Source: Candidatus Brachybacter algidus (lineage in GTDB: Bacteria; Bacteroidota; Bacteroidia; Chitinophagales; Saprospiraceae). From it: a stretch of DNA of 64,000 bases. The first letter of the stretch is position 1, and every line of letters begins with the position of its first letter. The notes beneath the pieces were generated by a model that did not search any database, was not told the DNA's origin, and saw only the letters and a list, made by a program, of their open reading frames with translations. Below are positions 42,556 to 51,522 of the stretch, piece after piece. Location of the stretch: contig JADJSK010000001.1 of NCBI GenBank assembly GCA_016711705.1, forward strand, positions 744,001-808,000, written 5' to 3'. Made by a program: the position numbers and the translations under genes.

Positions 42556-43758
42556 CTAAAAGCCATATATCTGCTCCAAACCCCATTCCGCCATCGCTGC
42601 CTTTTTAACCGCTTCGGCAACCTTGTAAGCTACCTCTTCATTCAGCGTGGCAGGAATTATGTTGTCCTTACTTGGTTCTGAGACGCATTCAGCGATCGCA
42701 AATGCAGCTGCCAACTTCATACTCGCTGATATCTGAGGAGCTCTTACATCCAATGCACCCCTGAATATCCCTGGAAAACCAAGTACATTGTTCACTTGAT
42801 TAGGAAGGTCACTTCTTCCAGTTCCTACGATGAATGCTCCTCCTGCATGTGCTTCATCAGGCATAATCTCTGGAATTGGATTTGCAAGGGCAAAGATGAT
42901 AGAATCTTTATTCATGGTAGCAATGTCATGCCTGTCAAGAAGGTTGGCACTACTTACGCCTATGAACACATCAGTATCGATCAAAGCATCTTTCAGACTA
43001 CCTGATCTGTTTTCGAAATTAGTGAAGGAGAGCAAAGATTTTTTTGCATCAGTCAGATCTTCACGATCTCTGCATATAATACCTTTTGTATCACAAATAA
43101 ATATTTCTTTCACCGGCTCACAAACATCACCTGTGGCATGTTCCACGCATCTTAATAATCTGGCAATGGCTATACCGGCTGCTCCTGCTCCATTAATGAC
43201 CACTTTTAGTTCATTCAATCGTTTCCCAGCCAGCTTCGCAGAATTTATCAACCCTGCCAACACTACTACTGCAGTGCCATGTTGGTCGTCATGAAATACA
43301 GGTATACCTAAATCTTGCAAGGCATTTTCAATTTCTAGACAACGAGGAGCACTAATATCTTCAAGGTTAATACCTCCAAATACAGGCGCGATTCTTCTTA
43401 CAGTATCTATTATTTCCTGAGTATCCTGAGTATCCAGGCATATCGGAAACGCATTTATTTGTGCAAAGCGCTTAAACAACATAGCCTTGCCTTCCATAAC
43501 AGGAATGGCAGCAGCGGCACCTATATTTCCTAATCCTAACACGGCAGATCCATCTGATACGATAGCCACAGTGTTTCCTTTCATCGTATAATCATACACT
43601 AAAGCAGGATTGGCAGCTATCTCAAGACAAGGAGCAGCAACTCCCGGAGAATATACTAGCGAAAGATCTTCTTTTGTTCTAACTGTAAATTTGGATTGTA
43701 CTGAAATTTTACCTTTTAATTGTTTGTGCAGGAATAATGATTCCTTAAAATAGTCCAT
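42556..43758 (-). CDS. Malic enzyme (oxaloacetate-decarboxylating malate dehydrogenase)
   Basis: A 400-residue enzyme converting malate to pyruvate and CO2. Motifs: LSLVYSPGVAAPCLEIAANP, MKGNTVAIVSDGSAVLGLGN, metal site FGGINLEDISAPRCLEIE, HDDQHGTAVVVLAGLINSAK and the dinucleotide motif VINGAGAAGIAIARLL. It has only the malic domain, not the phosphotransacetylase tail of long MaeB. It is operonic with the LOG-family gene (10-bp gap). Confidence 0.93.
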   Translation of the reverse strand: MDYFKESLFLHKQLKGKISVQSKFTVRTKEDLSLVYSPGVAAPCLEIAANPALVYDYTMKGNTVAIVSDGSAVLGLGNIGAAAAIPVMEGKAMLFKRFAQINAFPICLDTQDTQEIIDTVRRIAPVFGGINLEDISAPRCLEIENALQDLGIPVFHDDQHGTAVVVLAGLINSAKLAGKRLNELKVVINGAGAAGIAIARLLRCVEHATGDVCEPVKEIFICDTKGIICRDREDLTDAKKSLLSFTNFENRSGSLKDALIDTDVFIGVSSANLLDRHDIATMNKDSIIFALANPIPEIMPDEAHAGGAFIVGTGRSDLPNQVNNVLGFPGIFRGALDVRAPQISASMKLAAAFAIAECVSEPSKDNIIPATLNEEVAYKVAEAVKKAAMAEWGLEQIYGF

Positions 43759-43768
43759 TAATTTTCTT

Positions 43769-44491
43769 TTAAAGTTCGTAGTTTGGTCTTAGTCTAACTT
43801 GTTTTTCACCTTCATAGTAATCGTTGATGATCTGAATCACCTCTTCTATATCATCTGTACTTGGAATAAGATCCATATCGATCGGATTTATATTCCCCTC
43901 TTCCTCACCCATTACTTCTTTAATCCAAAGCTTAAGTCCTTTCCAATAATTTACTCCAAATAATATAACTGGTACGCGACTTACTTTCTTTGTTTGAATA
44001 AGAGTTAAAACTTCAAACAATTCGTCCATTGTGCCAAATCCACCAGGCATTACGACGAATGCTTGTGCGTATTTAACAAACATTACCTTACGAACAAAGA
44101 AAAACCTATGATTCAAGTTTTTATCTGGATCAATATAAGGGTTATGGTTTTGTTCAAAAGGTAATTCTATATTCAAGCCAACTGAGATACCGCTACTTTC
44201 ATATGCTCCTTTATTACCCGCCTCCATGATTCCAGGTCCTCCTCCGGTAATAACACCATATCCTTCTTCAGTTAATCTTTTGGCAATATTTGTGGCTATT
44301 TCATAATATTTACTTCCTGGTTTCGTCCTGGCAGATCCAAATATCGAAACGCACGGTCCTATTCTATTTAGAGTTTCAAAACCATCCACAAATTCAGAAA
44401 TTACTTTGAAAAGTGTCCAGGAATTTTCACCCTTCATAGTATTCCACTGCTTCATATTCCGTGGCATGCGATTGTTATTTTCTTTACTCAT
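43769..44491 (-). CDS. LOG family protein (nucleoside monophosphate phosphoribohydrolase-like)
   Basis: A 240-residue Rossmann-fold protein with VSIFGSARTKPGSKYYE, GVITGGGPGIMEAGNKGAYE and the hallmark VVMPGGFGTMDELFEVLTLI. Members (TIGR00730) split ribose-phosphate from nucleotides; in plants they activate cytokinins. The bacterial role is probably nucleotide catabolism. It lies just upstream of malic enzyme. Confidence 0.9.
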   Translation of the reverse strand: MSKENNNRMPRNMKQWNTMKGENSWTLFKVISEFVDGFETLNRIGPCVSIFGSARTKPGSKYYEIATNIAKRLTEEGYGVITGGGPGIMEAGNKGAYESSGISVGLNIELPFEQNHNPYIDPDKNLNHRFFFVRKVMFVKYAQAFVVMPGGFGTMDELFEVLTLIQTKKVSRVPVILFGVNYWKGLKLWIKEVMGEEEGNINPIDMDLIPSTDDIEEVIQIINDYYEGEKQVRLRPNYEL

Positions 44492-44621
44492 ATAGGAAGT
44501 TCATTTAAATTTATTACAACATTAAATTGTCTTTTCTTTTAGGACAAAAAACCAATAAAAGTAGGAAAATAAAGGTATTTAAATCACTTAGATCAAGAAA
44601 AACATATAATTTAAAAAGCCC

Positions 44622-45995
44622 TTAATTGAAAATATCAAGTAATTCCTCGATCTTAATTACTTGTATAATATTAATTCTCAGCTGATTACTAGCAGTATAC
44701 TTTGCATATTTTGAAATAAAAATAGTAGTTAATCCCATTCTTTCTGCCTCATTAATTTTTTGATCTAATTTCTGAACCGGACGAACTTCTCCAGACAATC
44801 CTACTTCTCCTGCAAAGCAGAAACCTTGAGGCACAGGCTTATTCTCCAAAGATGAAATAATAGCAACAGCTAAGGCAAGGTCAATGGATGGATCATCCAC
44901 TTTAATGCCACCGGCAATATTAAGAAATACATCATTGTAACCCATTGGCAGCTGACATTTCTTCTCCAGTACAGCTAAAAGTAAATTCATTCTTTTAGAA
45001 TCATAACCTGTAGCAGATCTTTGTGGGGTGCCATATACAGCTCTTGCTACTAAAGCCTGTACTTCAAGTAAAAATGTCCTAGATCCTTCACCTACTACAC
45101 CTATTGCATTCCCACTATAAGCCTCGTCTCGATGTCCTGATAGCACATCACTCGGATTTGGAACTTGCCTCAATCCACTTTCGGCCATTTCATAAATGCC
45201 AATCTCGTCAGTTGATCCGAAACGATTCTTTCTTGATCTAAGTAATCTATAAGCGTAATGTCTATCGCCTTCAAAATACAAAACGGTGTCGACAATATGC
45301 TCTAACAATTTTGGTCCGGCAAGGTCACCATCTTTGGTTATATGTCCAATAATTACAATGGCTACATTTTTCTCTTTTGCAAATCTCTGCAATTCAGCTG
45401 CGGTTTCTCTGATTTGACTTATACTGCCTGCTGATGAATCCAACCAATCAAGGTACATTGTTTGAATACTATCCAGAATCATTATAGAAGGTTGAATTTC
45501 TTCAACCTGTCGAAGAATGGCAGTTACATCAGTTTCACTATAAATATAGCATTTACCATTATCCTGGTTAATCCTATTAGCTCTTAATTTTATCTGCTCC
45601 TCACTTTCCTCACCAGATACATACAATACATTTACATCAAGCTGCATCGCGATTTGTAGCATCAAAGTAGATTTACCTATACCTGGCTGACCACCTACCA
45701 AAATTACTGATCCTGGAACTATTCCTCCGCCAAGCACTCTATCAAGTTCTTCATCTTGGGTTTTTATTCTGTGATAATTATTGGTTTCAATATCTTTCAA
45801 TAGCTTAGGCTTGACAGAGACTTTTGCTTTGCTCTCAGTTGGCGCCCAAGTGCCCTTATTTCTAGCACTTACAGGTGCTTGGATCAATTCTTCCTGGTAA
45901 GTATTCCATTCTCCACATGATGGACATTTGCCAATCCATTTTGGACTGTTAGCGCCACAAGAAGTGCATATATATACTGTTTTTGCCTTAGCCAA
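44622..45995 (-). CDS. radA: DNA repair protein RadA
   Basis: A 457-residue branch-migration ATPase. An N-terminal zinc finger (YICTSCGANSPKWIGKCPSC) precedes a RecA-like core with Walker A VGGQPGIGKSTLMLQIAMQL, the RadA-specific RSRKNRFGSTDE and a Lon-like C-terminus (NIAGGIKVDDPSIDLALAVA; VGLSGEVRPVQ). Full length. The start is TTG (MAKAKTVYI); no ATG is available. Confidence 0.95.
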   Translation of the reverse strand: MAKAKTVYICTSCGANSPKWIGKCPSCGEWNTYQEELIQAPVSARNKGTWAPTESKAKVSVKPKLLKDIETNNYHRIKTQDEELDRVLGGGIVPGSVILVGGQPGIGKSTLMLQIAMQLDVNVLYVSGEESEEQIKLRANRINQDNGKCYIYSETDVTAILRQVEEIQPSIMILDSIQTMYLDWLDSSAGSISQIRETAAELQRFAKEKNVAIVIIGHITKDGDLAGPKLLEHIVDTVLYFEGDRHYAYRLLRSRKNRFGSTDEIGIYEMAESGLRQVPNPSDVLSGHRDEAYSGNAIGVVGEGSRTFLLEVQALVARAVYGTPQRSATGYDSKRMNLLLAVLEKKCQLPMGYNDVFLNIAGGIKVDDPSIDLALAVAIISSLENKPVPQGFCFAGEVGLSGEVRPVQKLDQKINEAERMGLTTIFISKYAKYTASNQLRINIIQVIKIEELLDIFN

Positions 45996-46040
45996 CTTTT
46001 TTTATTTTTTTACAATATTAAGAATAATTTGGATATTTCT

Positions 46041-46119
46041 GGGGTTGCTGCGCGGAGCGCAGCAACCCCAATGGGTCATGACCCATTGGGGGGACAGATC
46101 CCAGAGGGATCCGTCCCCC
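46041..46119. repeat. Three consecutive overlapping GC-rich inverted repeats
   Basis: Hairpin 1 (46041-46069): GGGGTTGCTGCGC, GGA loop, perfect 13-bp complement. Hairpin 2 (46066-46091): a perfect 26-bp palindrome centred on GTCATGAC with arms CCCCAATGGG. Hairpin 3 (46089-46119): GGGGGAC-A-GATCCC, AGA loop, then GGGATC-C-GTCCCCC, with one mismatch. Neighbouring hairpins share 3-4 bases. Composition contrasts sharply with the AT-rich surroundings, which suggests an inserted mobile repeat (REP/MITE-like). Confidence 0.9.
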
Positions 46120-46270
46120 TCACCCTCGCACCTTCTCACCTTTTAACATACCATCACCAAAAGCAACAACTAATAAGTAACAACTAATAATTAACAAATA
46201 ACAATTAACAACTAATTCATGTAACTTTCCTGTGCATTAATTAAATTATTTAAATATTTTGCTAACATAC

Positions 46271-46303
46271 TTGTTGATTTATTGTAATATCTTATTACCT
46301 TTG
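46271..46303 (+). promoter_or_regulatory. Bacteroidota-type promoter of the S24 regulator gene
   Basis: A -33 element TTGTTG (46271-46276), a 19-bp spacer and a -7 box TACCTTTG (46296-46303), which fits the TTG-N19-TAnnTTTG consensus well. The start codon lies 27 bp downstream, so the leader is short. Confidence 0.7.
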
Positions 46304-46330
46304 CTACTGAACTATATAAATTAAATAAAT

Positions 46331-47143
46331 ATGGCAAATGTTGTTTCACAGCGATTTGTTTTGGTTGTCAATAAACTAATAAAAGACAGCACTGTCAAAA
46401 GCGCAAGAAAACTCAGCCAATCATTAGACTACCTTCCTCAAAGTCTGAGTGAGGTGGTAAAGGGAAAACGAGATGTTCCGATCGAAGTTATACAGAAGTT
46501 AATAGCGAGATATAATGTAAATCCTTTATTTCTTTTCATGGGTGAAGGTGAAATATTTTTAGATGAAGACAATCAATATTCCTTTAAGACTCTGACATTA
46601 GTAACGGACAAGGATAATGACGAAAGGATAGTACACGTTCCTATGCCCGCTCAAGCCGGCTATGCAGAGGAATTAAACAACCTCGAGATGATGAGGGACC
46701 TTCCATCATATACACTTCCTGATATAACCTATCAGACAGGCACTTTCAGAAGTTTTGATGTACGCGGTGATTCAATGGAACCGTCTATAGAAGAACATGA
46801 TATATTAATCTGCAGCTATCTTGAACCTACTCTTTGGGAATCAAGTATAAGAGACCATCATGTATATGTAGTAGTTACTCGTGGAGATGTTGTAGTTAAG
46901 AGGGTAGTTAATAATCTTCGTAAACATAAACATTTAGAGATGCATTCTGACAATGAGTCCTATAATATGTATCGAATGCAAGGCAATGATATCCAAGAGG
47001 TTTGGTTCGTGAGATCTAAAATATCAAGATTCAAGCATAATAGAAGTGCTCAACAATCAGCTTTTTCTAATGAAGAGATATTATCTTTACATAATACAAT
47101 TAAAGCTCAGGCAGATATGATAAATCGTATGCATCAAAATTAG
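46331..47143 (+). CDS. XRE-like/S24 family transcriptional regulator (CI/LexA-type autoprotease)
   Basis: A 270-residue protein. An N-terminal helix-turn-helix (KSARKLSQSLDYLPQSLSEV) is followed by a peptidase S24 domain: a candidate cleavage site in PAQAGYAEE (Ala-Gly), catalytic Ser in RSFDVRGDSMEPSI and catalytic Lys in TRGDVVVKRVV. A short coiled tail (NTIKAQADMINRMHQN) ends it. Such proteins are repressors that can self-cleave on DNA damage. It stands alone, divergent from radA, which suits a DNA-damage link, but no prophage is present. Confidence 0.88.
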   Translation: MANVVSQRFVLVVNKLIKDSTVKSARKLSQSLDYLPQSLSEVVKGKRDVPIEVIQKLIARYNVNPLFLFMGEGEIFLDEDNQYSFKTLTLVTDKDNDERIVHVPMPAQAGYAEELNNLEMMRDLPSYTLPDITYQTGTFRSFDVRGDSMEPSIEEHDILICSYLEPTLWESSIRDHHVYVVVTRGDVVVKRVVNNLRKHKHLEMHSDNESYNMYRMQGNDIQEVWFVRSKISRFKHNRSAQQSAFSNEEILSLHNTIKAQADMINRMHQN

Positions 47144-47467
47144 GGGTCAGAGGTCAGAGATCAGATGCTAGACACTAGATAATAGATGCTTGAAGTGAGA
47201 TGCTTGATACGAGTGATTACTGATACTGATTACCATTACTGATTACTGATAAAACCTAGTCACTCCGCCAAATCTTCACGCATTACCTATTACTAATTAC
47301 CCATTACCAAGGAAAGGTGATAAGGATACAATCAGTCAGAATCACGGATTAAACGGATTTTATGATTACACTGATTTTATAAGTAGCAAAGATTGAATAA
47401 AAAGTAATTTGAATCTAAGCTTTTATTACTGATCACTCATCACTGATTACTCATCACTGATTGCTGA
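47144..47467. other. 324-bp intergenic region with GGTCAGA and ATTACTGATTAC words
   Basis: It begins with GGTCAGA repeats, continues with GATGCTTGA and GATTACTGATAC words and contains AATCACGGATTAAACGGATT followed by ATGATTACACTGATTT, a composition typical of dispersed repeats. It is between convergent genes; no gene or clear terminator is seen. Confidence 0.6.
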
Positions 47468-47950
47468 TTACTGCCAGCTACAAATAATTCCGCCCATGAT
47501 CGTTAAACTGACTAACCAATAACCAGTATTTATTAAAATGTACTTCCACGATTTACGCTCAAATAGTGCATTAATTGCTATGATTGGGAAAATAAATAAA
47601 ATGCTTACCATCCCACCATGCAATGCACCATGCTTAAATGATCTGAAAGCTTGTCCATAATCATTCATGAAAGCTGAATAAGATTGTTTTGCACCTGCTA
47701 TGTCTCCACCTACCATACCCAGAGCACCGAATTGATGAATAGTTACAAATTGAATCATAAAACCTATTAATATACTGAATACATATGTGAGAATAAAAGT
47801 CAAAGCCATATTGCCAGTCTTTAGTTTAGATTCGGAGATCTCAGCAGCATTCATCCATGCATTAGCAAATAATTTAGGTGAATACCAAACAAATCCTATG
47901 ACTAAAGGAATTAAAGCGGCGACAAAAATTGCTATAAAATTAGGTTGCAT
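47468..47950 (-). CDS. DUF1761-like membrane protein
   Basis: A 160-residue protein with four hydrophobic helices. It begins MQPNFIAIFVAALIPLVIGF then VWYSPKLFANAWM, the DUF1761 pattern (conserved WYSP/LF with a following W). The ORF extends nine codons further upstream, but ATG 47950 matches the family start. Function is unknown. Confidence 0.8.
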   Translation of the reverse strand: MQPNFIAIFVAALIPLVIGFVWYSPKLFANAWMNAAEISESKLKTGNMALTFILTYVFSILIGFMIQFVTIHQFGALGMVGGDIAGAKQSYSAFMNDYGQAFRSFKHGALHGGMVSILFIFPIIAINALFERKSWKYILINTGYWLVSLTIMGGIICSWQ

Positions 47951-48093
47951 AATAAACGTTTTTGAATGGAAGCGCAATAATTATTGAAGTTAAAAAATAT
48001 TTTTACTATTAGTATATATTTTTTAAAAAACAATTAGATTAATATTAAAAATAAAGGTATATTAATCTTCCAATAAAAAGTCGCAAAATTAAA

Positions 48094-48738
48094 TCAGTCT
48101 ATCGGCTTTAATTTATACCTCGGAATATTTCGTGTTTTTATCTTTGTCTTAGCTATCAGAACTTCTAACATTTCCTGAGACTGAGTGGTATTTAAGTCAG
48201 GATTGTCTGTATACTTTCCGGCATTATATCTTTGACGATAAGCTTCGTAAAGGATGATTGCGGCAGCGACTGATACATTGAGGCTTTCTGCCATACCAAC
48301 CTGTGGAATCAATACCTGGGCATCACAATAAGACAATGCCATATCACTTAATCCACTATGTTCATTTCCAAACATAATTGCAATTGACTGCGTAAAATCA
48401 GTTTCGAAATAATTTCCTGCCAAATCTGACAAAGCAGCACCAACAATATAAGTATGACTTTTCTTTATTTCTTCCATACATACCTCTAAGCTGTTGTAAA
48501 ATTTTACATCTACCCATTTACGAGTGCCCATAGAAGACCTTTTACCTAAAATTAACTGCTCAGACAACTTGCCTTCATTCGTATTTACTACTGAAATTTT
48601 TCTAATACCAATAGAATCACACGTACGCAATATTGCTCCGATATTATGGGAGTCATTGACATTTTCTAAAACAAGGGTTATACTTAGCTGTGATTTTTTA
48701 GCAACCTCGTTAAATTTATTTAAGCGTCTTTCATTCAT
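48094..48738 (-). CDS. TrmH/SpoU family RNA 2'-O-methyltransferase
   Basis: A 214-residue SPOUT methyltransferase. SPOUT motifs are LENVNDSHNIGAILRTCDSI (motif 1), IAIMFGNEHSGLSD (motif 2) and MAESLNVSVAAAIILYEAYR (motif 3, with the knot Asn). I start at ATG 48738 (MNERRLNKF), which overlaps the stop of the upstream dehydrogenase by 8 bp; a longer frame would run 36 codons into that gene. It resembles TrmH (Gm18 of tRNA); the target is inferred. Confidence 0.9.
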   Translation of the reverse strand: MNERRLNKFNEVAKKSQLSITLVLENVNDSHNIGAILRTCDSIGIRKISVVNTNEGKLSEQLILGKRSSMGTRKWVDVKFYNSLEVCMEEIKKSHTYIVGAALSDLAGNYFETDFTQSIAIMFGNEHSGLSDMALSYCDAQVLIPQVGMAESLNVSVAAAIILYEAYRQRYNAGKYTDNPDLNTTQSQEMLEVLIAKTKIKTRNIPRYKLKPID

Positions 48739-50119
48739 TGGGAACAATGATCGTCTTAAGATTGAGAAATTCATAATATCCTTCTGCACCCATTTCTCTT
48801 CCAAATCCGGATTTTTTAATTCCTCCGAAAGGAAGCCTTGGATCACTGCTCATCATTTGATTAATAGCTACAGAACCAACTTCGACCTGTCCACAAATCT
48901 TCAAAGCTCTTTCTATATCCTTAGACCAGACACTGGCCCCTAGACCAAATCTTGAATTATTAACCTTTTGCAGCATTTCATTTTCATCTTTTACCACAAA
49001 TACTGAAGCCACAGGACCAAAAGTTTCTTCAACTTCCAATGGACTATTTGTCGCTATATTCATTAATATCTCAGGATGGTAAACAGTTGAAATTTGCTCA
49101 TCAATTCCACCTTTTAATAAATATGAAGCACCTTGCTTCACTGATTTTTGAACTTGATAGGACAAATTTTTAGCAAGATCTTCCCTCGCAAGTCCACTGA
49201 CTTTATTTTTTTCATGATATGGAGAACCTACGGCATAAGATTTCATCTCTTTAATGAATAGCTCTAGCCATTCATCAGCAATAACTTTATCCAAATAAAA
49301 CCGCTTTGCTGCTATACATGTTTGTCCATTATTATTCAATCTGGCTTTAACTGCTTGAGATGCTGAAAATGCAATATCTGCATCTTTCAACACAAGGAAA
49401 GGGTCACTTCCCCCAAGTTCCATTACACTTTTTTTGATATTAGTTCCTGCGATGGAACCTATAGAAATTCCAGCTCTTTCACTTCCTGTCACTGAAGTTC
49501 CTATAATATGATCTTCAGCCAAGATTGCTTTTACATCCTCATGCTCTATAAACATTGAAGTAAGAACATTTGGAATGCCACATGAATCTTCGATAGCCTG
49601 TTCGATTAAAAGCGCTGTTAGACCAACATTTTGAGAGTGCTTTAACAACACAACATTTCCTCCGCAAAGCACTGGTACAGCAAATCTCAAGGCTTGCCAA
49701 AGTGGAAAATTCCACGGCATAATACCCAATACTCCTCCTTGTGCCTGAGCTTGTACCAGACCAAATCTTCCTTGTTCCAACTGTATTTTGGTTGGAATAT
49801 CAAGCTCTTCCAGTTTTCCATAATAATAATCACAAAGTGAAGCTGTTTTTTCAACTTCAGAACGGCTTTGAGCAATGGGTTTGCCCATTTCATCCGTAAT
49901 TGTGCGAGCAATATAATCCTTATTTTTTAGCAAGTAACGAGAAAGCTTTTCTAAAAATAATTTTCTTTCTGCAATATCCACTTGCTTCCATGCCTTATAT
50001 GCTGTTTTCGAATTGTCAATCGCAACTCTAATTTGATTGTTCGTCCAAGAAGGGATTTCATTGAGAAGTTCACCTGTATATGGATTTAGTGAAACATAAT
50101 TCTTATTTGACCTGGACAA
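48731..50119 (-). CDS. NAD(P)-dependent aldehyde dehydrogenase (succinate-semialdehyde type)
   Basis: A 462-residue aldehyde dehydrogenase. Motifs: GVLGIMPWNFPLWQALRFAV, GSERAGISIGSIAGTN, catalytic Glu in MELGGSDPFLVL and nucleophile Cys in NNGQTCIAAKRF; the end VGSVAINQMMSSDPRLPFGG then FGREMGAEGYYEFLN. The family is close to succinate-semialdehyde dehydrogenases (GabD/Sad). I choose TTG 50119 because a strong Shine-Dalgarno sits 4 bp upstream; TTG 50143 is an alternative. It overlaps the lipoprotein gene by 17 bp. Confidence 0.88.
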   Translation of the reverse strand: MSRSNKNYVSLNPYTGELLNEIPSWTNNQIRVAIDNSKTAYKAWKQVDIAERKLFLEKLSRYLLKNKDYIARTITDEMGKPIAQSRSEVEKTASLCDYYYGKLEELDIPTKIQLEQGRFGLVQAQAQGGVLGIMPWNFPLWQALRFAVPVLCGGNVVLLKHSQNVGLTALLIEQAIEDSCGIPNVLTSMFIEHEDVKAILAEDHIIGTSVTGSERAGISIGSIAGTNIKKSVMELGGSDPFLVLKDADIAFSASQAVKARLNNNGQTCIAAKRFYLDKVIADEWLELFIKEMKSYAVGSPYHEKNKVSGLAREDLAKNLSYQVQKSVKQGASYLLKGGIDEQISTVYHPEILMNIATNSPLEVEETFGPVASVFVVKDENEMLQKVNNSRFGLGASVWSKDIERALKICGQVEVGSVAINQMMSSDPRLPFGGIKKSGFGREMGAEGYYEFLNLKTIIVPNE

Positions 50120-51403
50120 ATCGACCTCCTTCAAATTTTTCAATTGTTATGTAAACGTTGTGACTGTATGAAGATTCACTATTATTAGTTTCTAAAGTAG
50201 GTTTAGTATAATTTGAAATTTGGTAATTTGAAAAATAATTTCCTGAAATCTGATTGTTAGGATTGAAAACTAACCCCTCACTTAAATCTGTTGAAATCTT
50301 ACGGACCATATTTAATATATCGCTTCCATAAAATGATTCTGTAGAAGGCCATGTATTGTATTTATTATAATATGACTCATTAAATAAGGAAGCATTCATA
50401 GATTCCATGTCAACATAATTGAATACAGGAATATGAAGCGATAATTGTTCATAAATATTAAAATTCATCTGATCCCATTCTATCCACTGAGGCATTCCTG
50501 TGACTATAAATGATTTATTTTTTTTTAGGCTATTAATTTGATTCAAAATAGAACTGACCCAATTTTTATTCTCCCAATTTGGAATATTAAATACAACATT
50601 ATTTAATCCTGCTAAGGAATTCTTCCAATCTGTATTATTTTCAGAAGTATAAATAATTTTATAAGGAGTTCTGCTTCCGTCGTAAATTAACTTAAAAGCT
50701 TCCAATGTGTTATTGTCCTTACTGTTGCGATTTTCTATCATTATGAATACCATTTGAGGCCTAAATTCACTAGAAACATATTCAGCTATTGATTTACAAT
50801 AGGTATCAAGTGATGGCTTTAATTGAACATAATACGGATTATTCGTAATTATTTCTTCTGAAGTATTCCAAATGGAAATGAATGGAATCTTTTTATCCAA
50901 AGCTATTTTAGCTAATGTTTTTACCTGACTCGTTTGATAACCTCCAATTAAAATATCGGCCCTTTCGATAGCCGATCTGTTTAAAAGATCTTCTTCAGAA
51001 TTAGTATTACCAATATTGATGACCTCTACCTTTATCTTCAACTTACCTGGATTTAATGACTCTGAAGCAAGCCCAAATCCATTAATTAATTCAGCGAACC
51101 TGTTCACCTCATAGCCACCATCCATTGGCAATGCCAGCACAACATTAATATTTTCCTTTTAAGCCTTTTAAATGGCTCTTCCTGTCTAGGTCGCTGTTCT
51201 ATTGGTTTTTCCGGAATACTTCTGGGATCGTTAACTATTTTTGAGCTATCTTCCTTAGGTTTATCAGGATCTTTTGATGGTTTCTTAGATTCCGTATTAT
51301 CCTTACGAGTAGTATCAGTATTGGATAATTTTTTAGGTGTATTACAACTACACAAAAATAGAATCGCACTCATGAAACTGAAGAATATTAGTCTGCCTTT
51401 CAT
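50103..51403 (-). pseudogene. Periplasmic-binding-fold lipoprotein, frameshifted
   Basis: The first frame (51403-51104) starts MKGRLIFFSFMSAILFLCSC, a lipoprotein signal, then a Lys/Pro/Asp-rich linker (KKPSKDPDKPKEDSSK) to EEPFKRLKR. The second frame (from about 51154 to 50103) goes on with NVVLALPMDGGYEVNRFAEL, a type I periplasmic-binding fold, and ends FEGGRFVQVK. The two join if one base is restored in the AAAAGGAAAA stretch at 51151-51160. Otherwise the lipoprotein is truncated and the binding domain lacks a leader. A sequencing indel or a recent mutation are both possible. The ligand is unknown. Confidence 0.75.
50124..50130 (-). promoter_or_regulatory. Strong Shine-Dalgarno deciding the aldehyde dehydrogenase start
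   Basis: Leftwards the bases read AAGGAGGTCGATTTG: a full AGGAGGT at 4-bp spacing from a TTG. Such complete sites are unusual in Bacteroidota. It lies inside the end of the upstream frame, which codes FEGGRFVQVK, so part of it may be constrained by coding. Confidence 0.6.
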
Positions 51404-51522
51404 AATCTAAAAACCATAATTTGTTCGAATTAGTTTTGCAAAGATAAACATCTTACAATTAGATGGATGTCATGAAAAATAATAACATCGAATGAAAACC
51501 ATAATCTAATATTAATTTAATA

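Larger units (their letters stand above)
45996..46330. other. 335-bp intergenic region with GC-rich palindromes and a promoter
   Basis: Between divergent radA and the S24 regulator. From left to right it holds AT-rich DNA, a 79-bp GC-rich block of three overlapping inverted repeats, pyrimidine-rich and AACAATTAACAACTAA words, and a good Bacteroidota-type promoter for the regulator. Confidence 0.8.

Noticed and set aside
42830..43294. 154-residue ORF antisense to malic enzyme
   Set aside because: A shadow of a well-supported gene; composition mirrors the sense codons.
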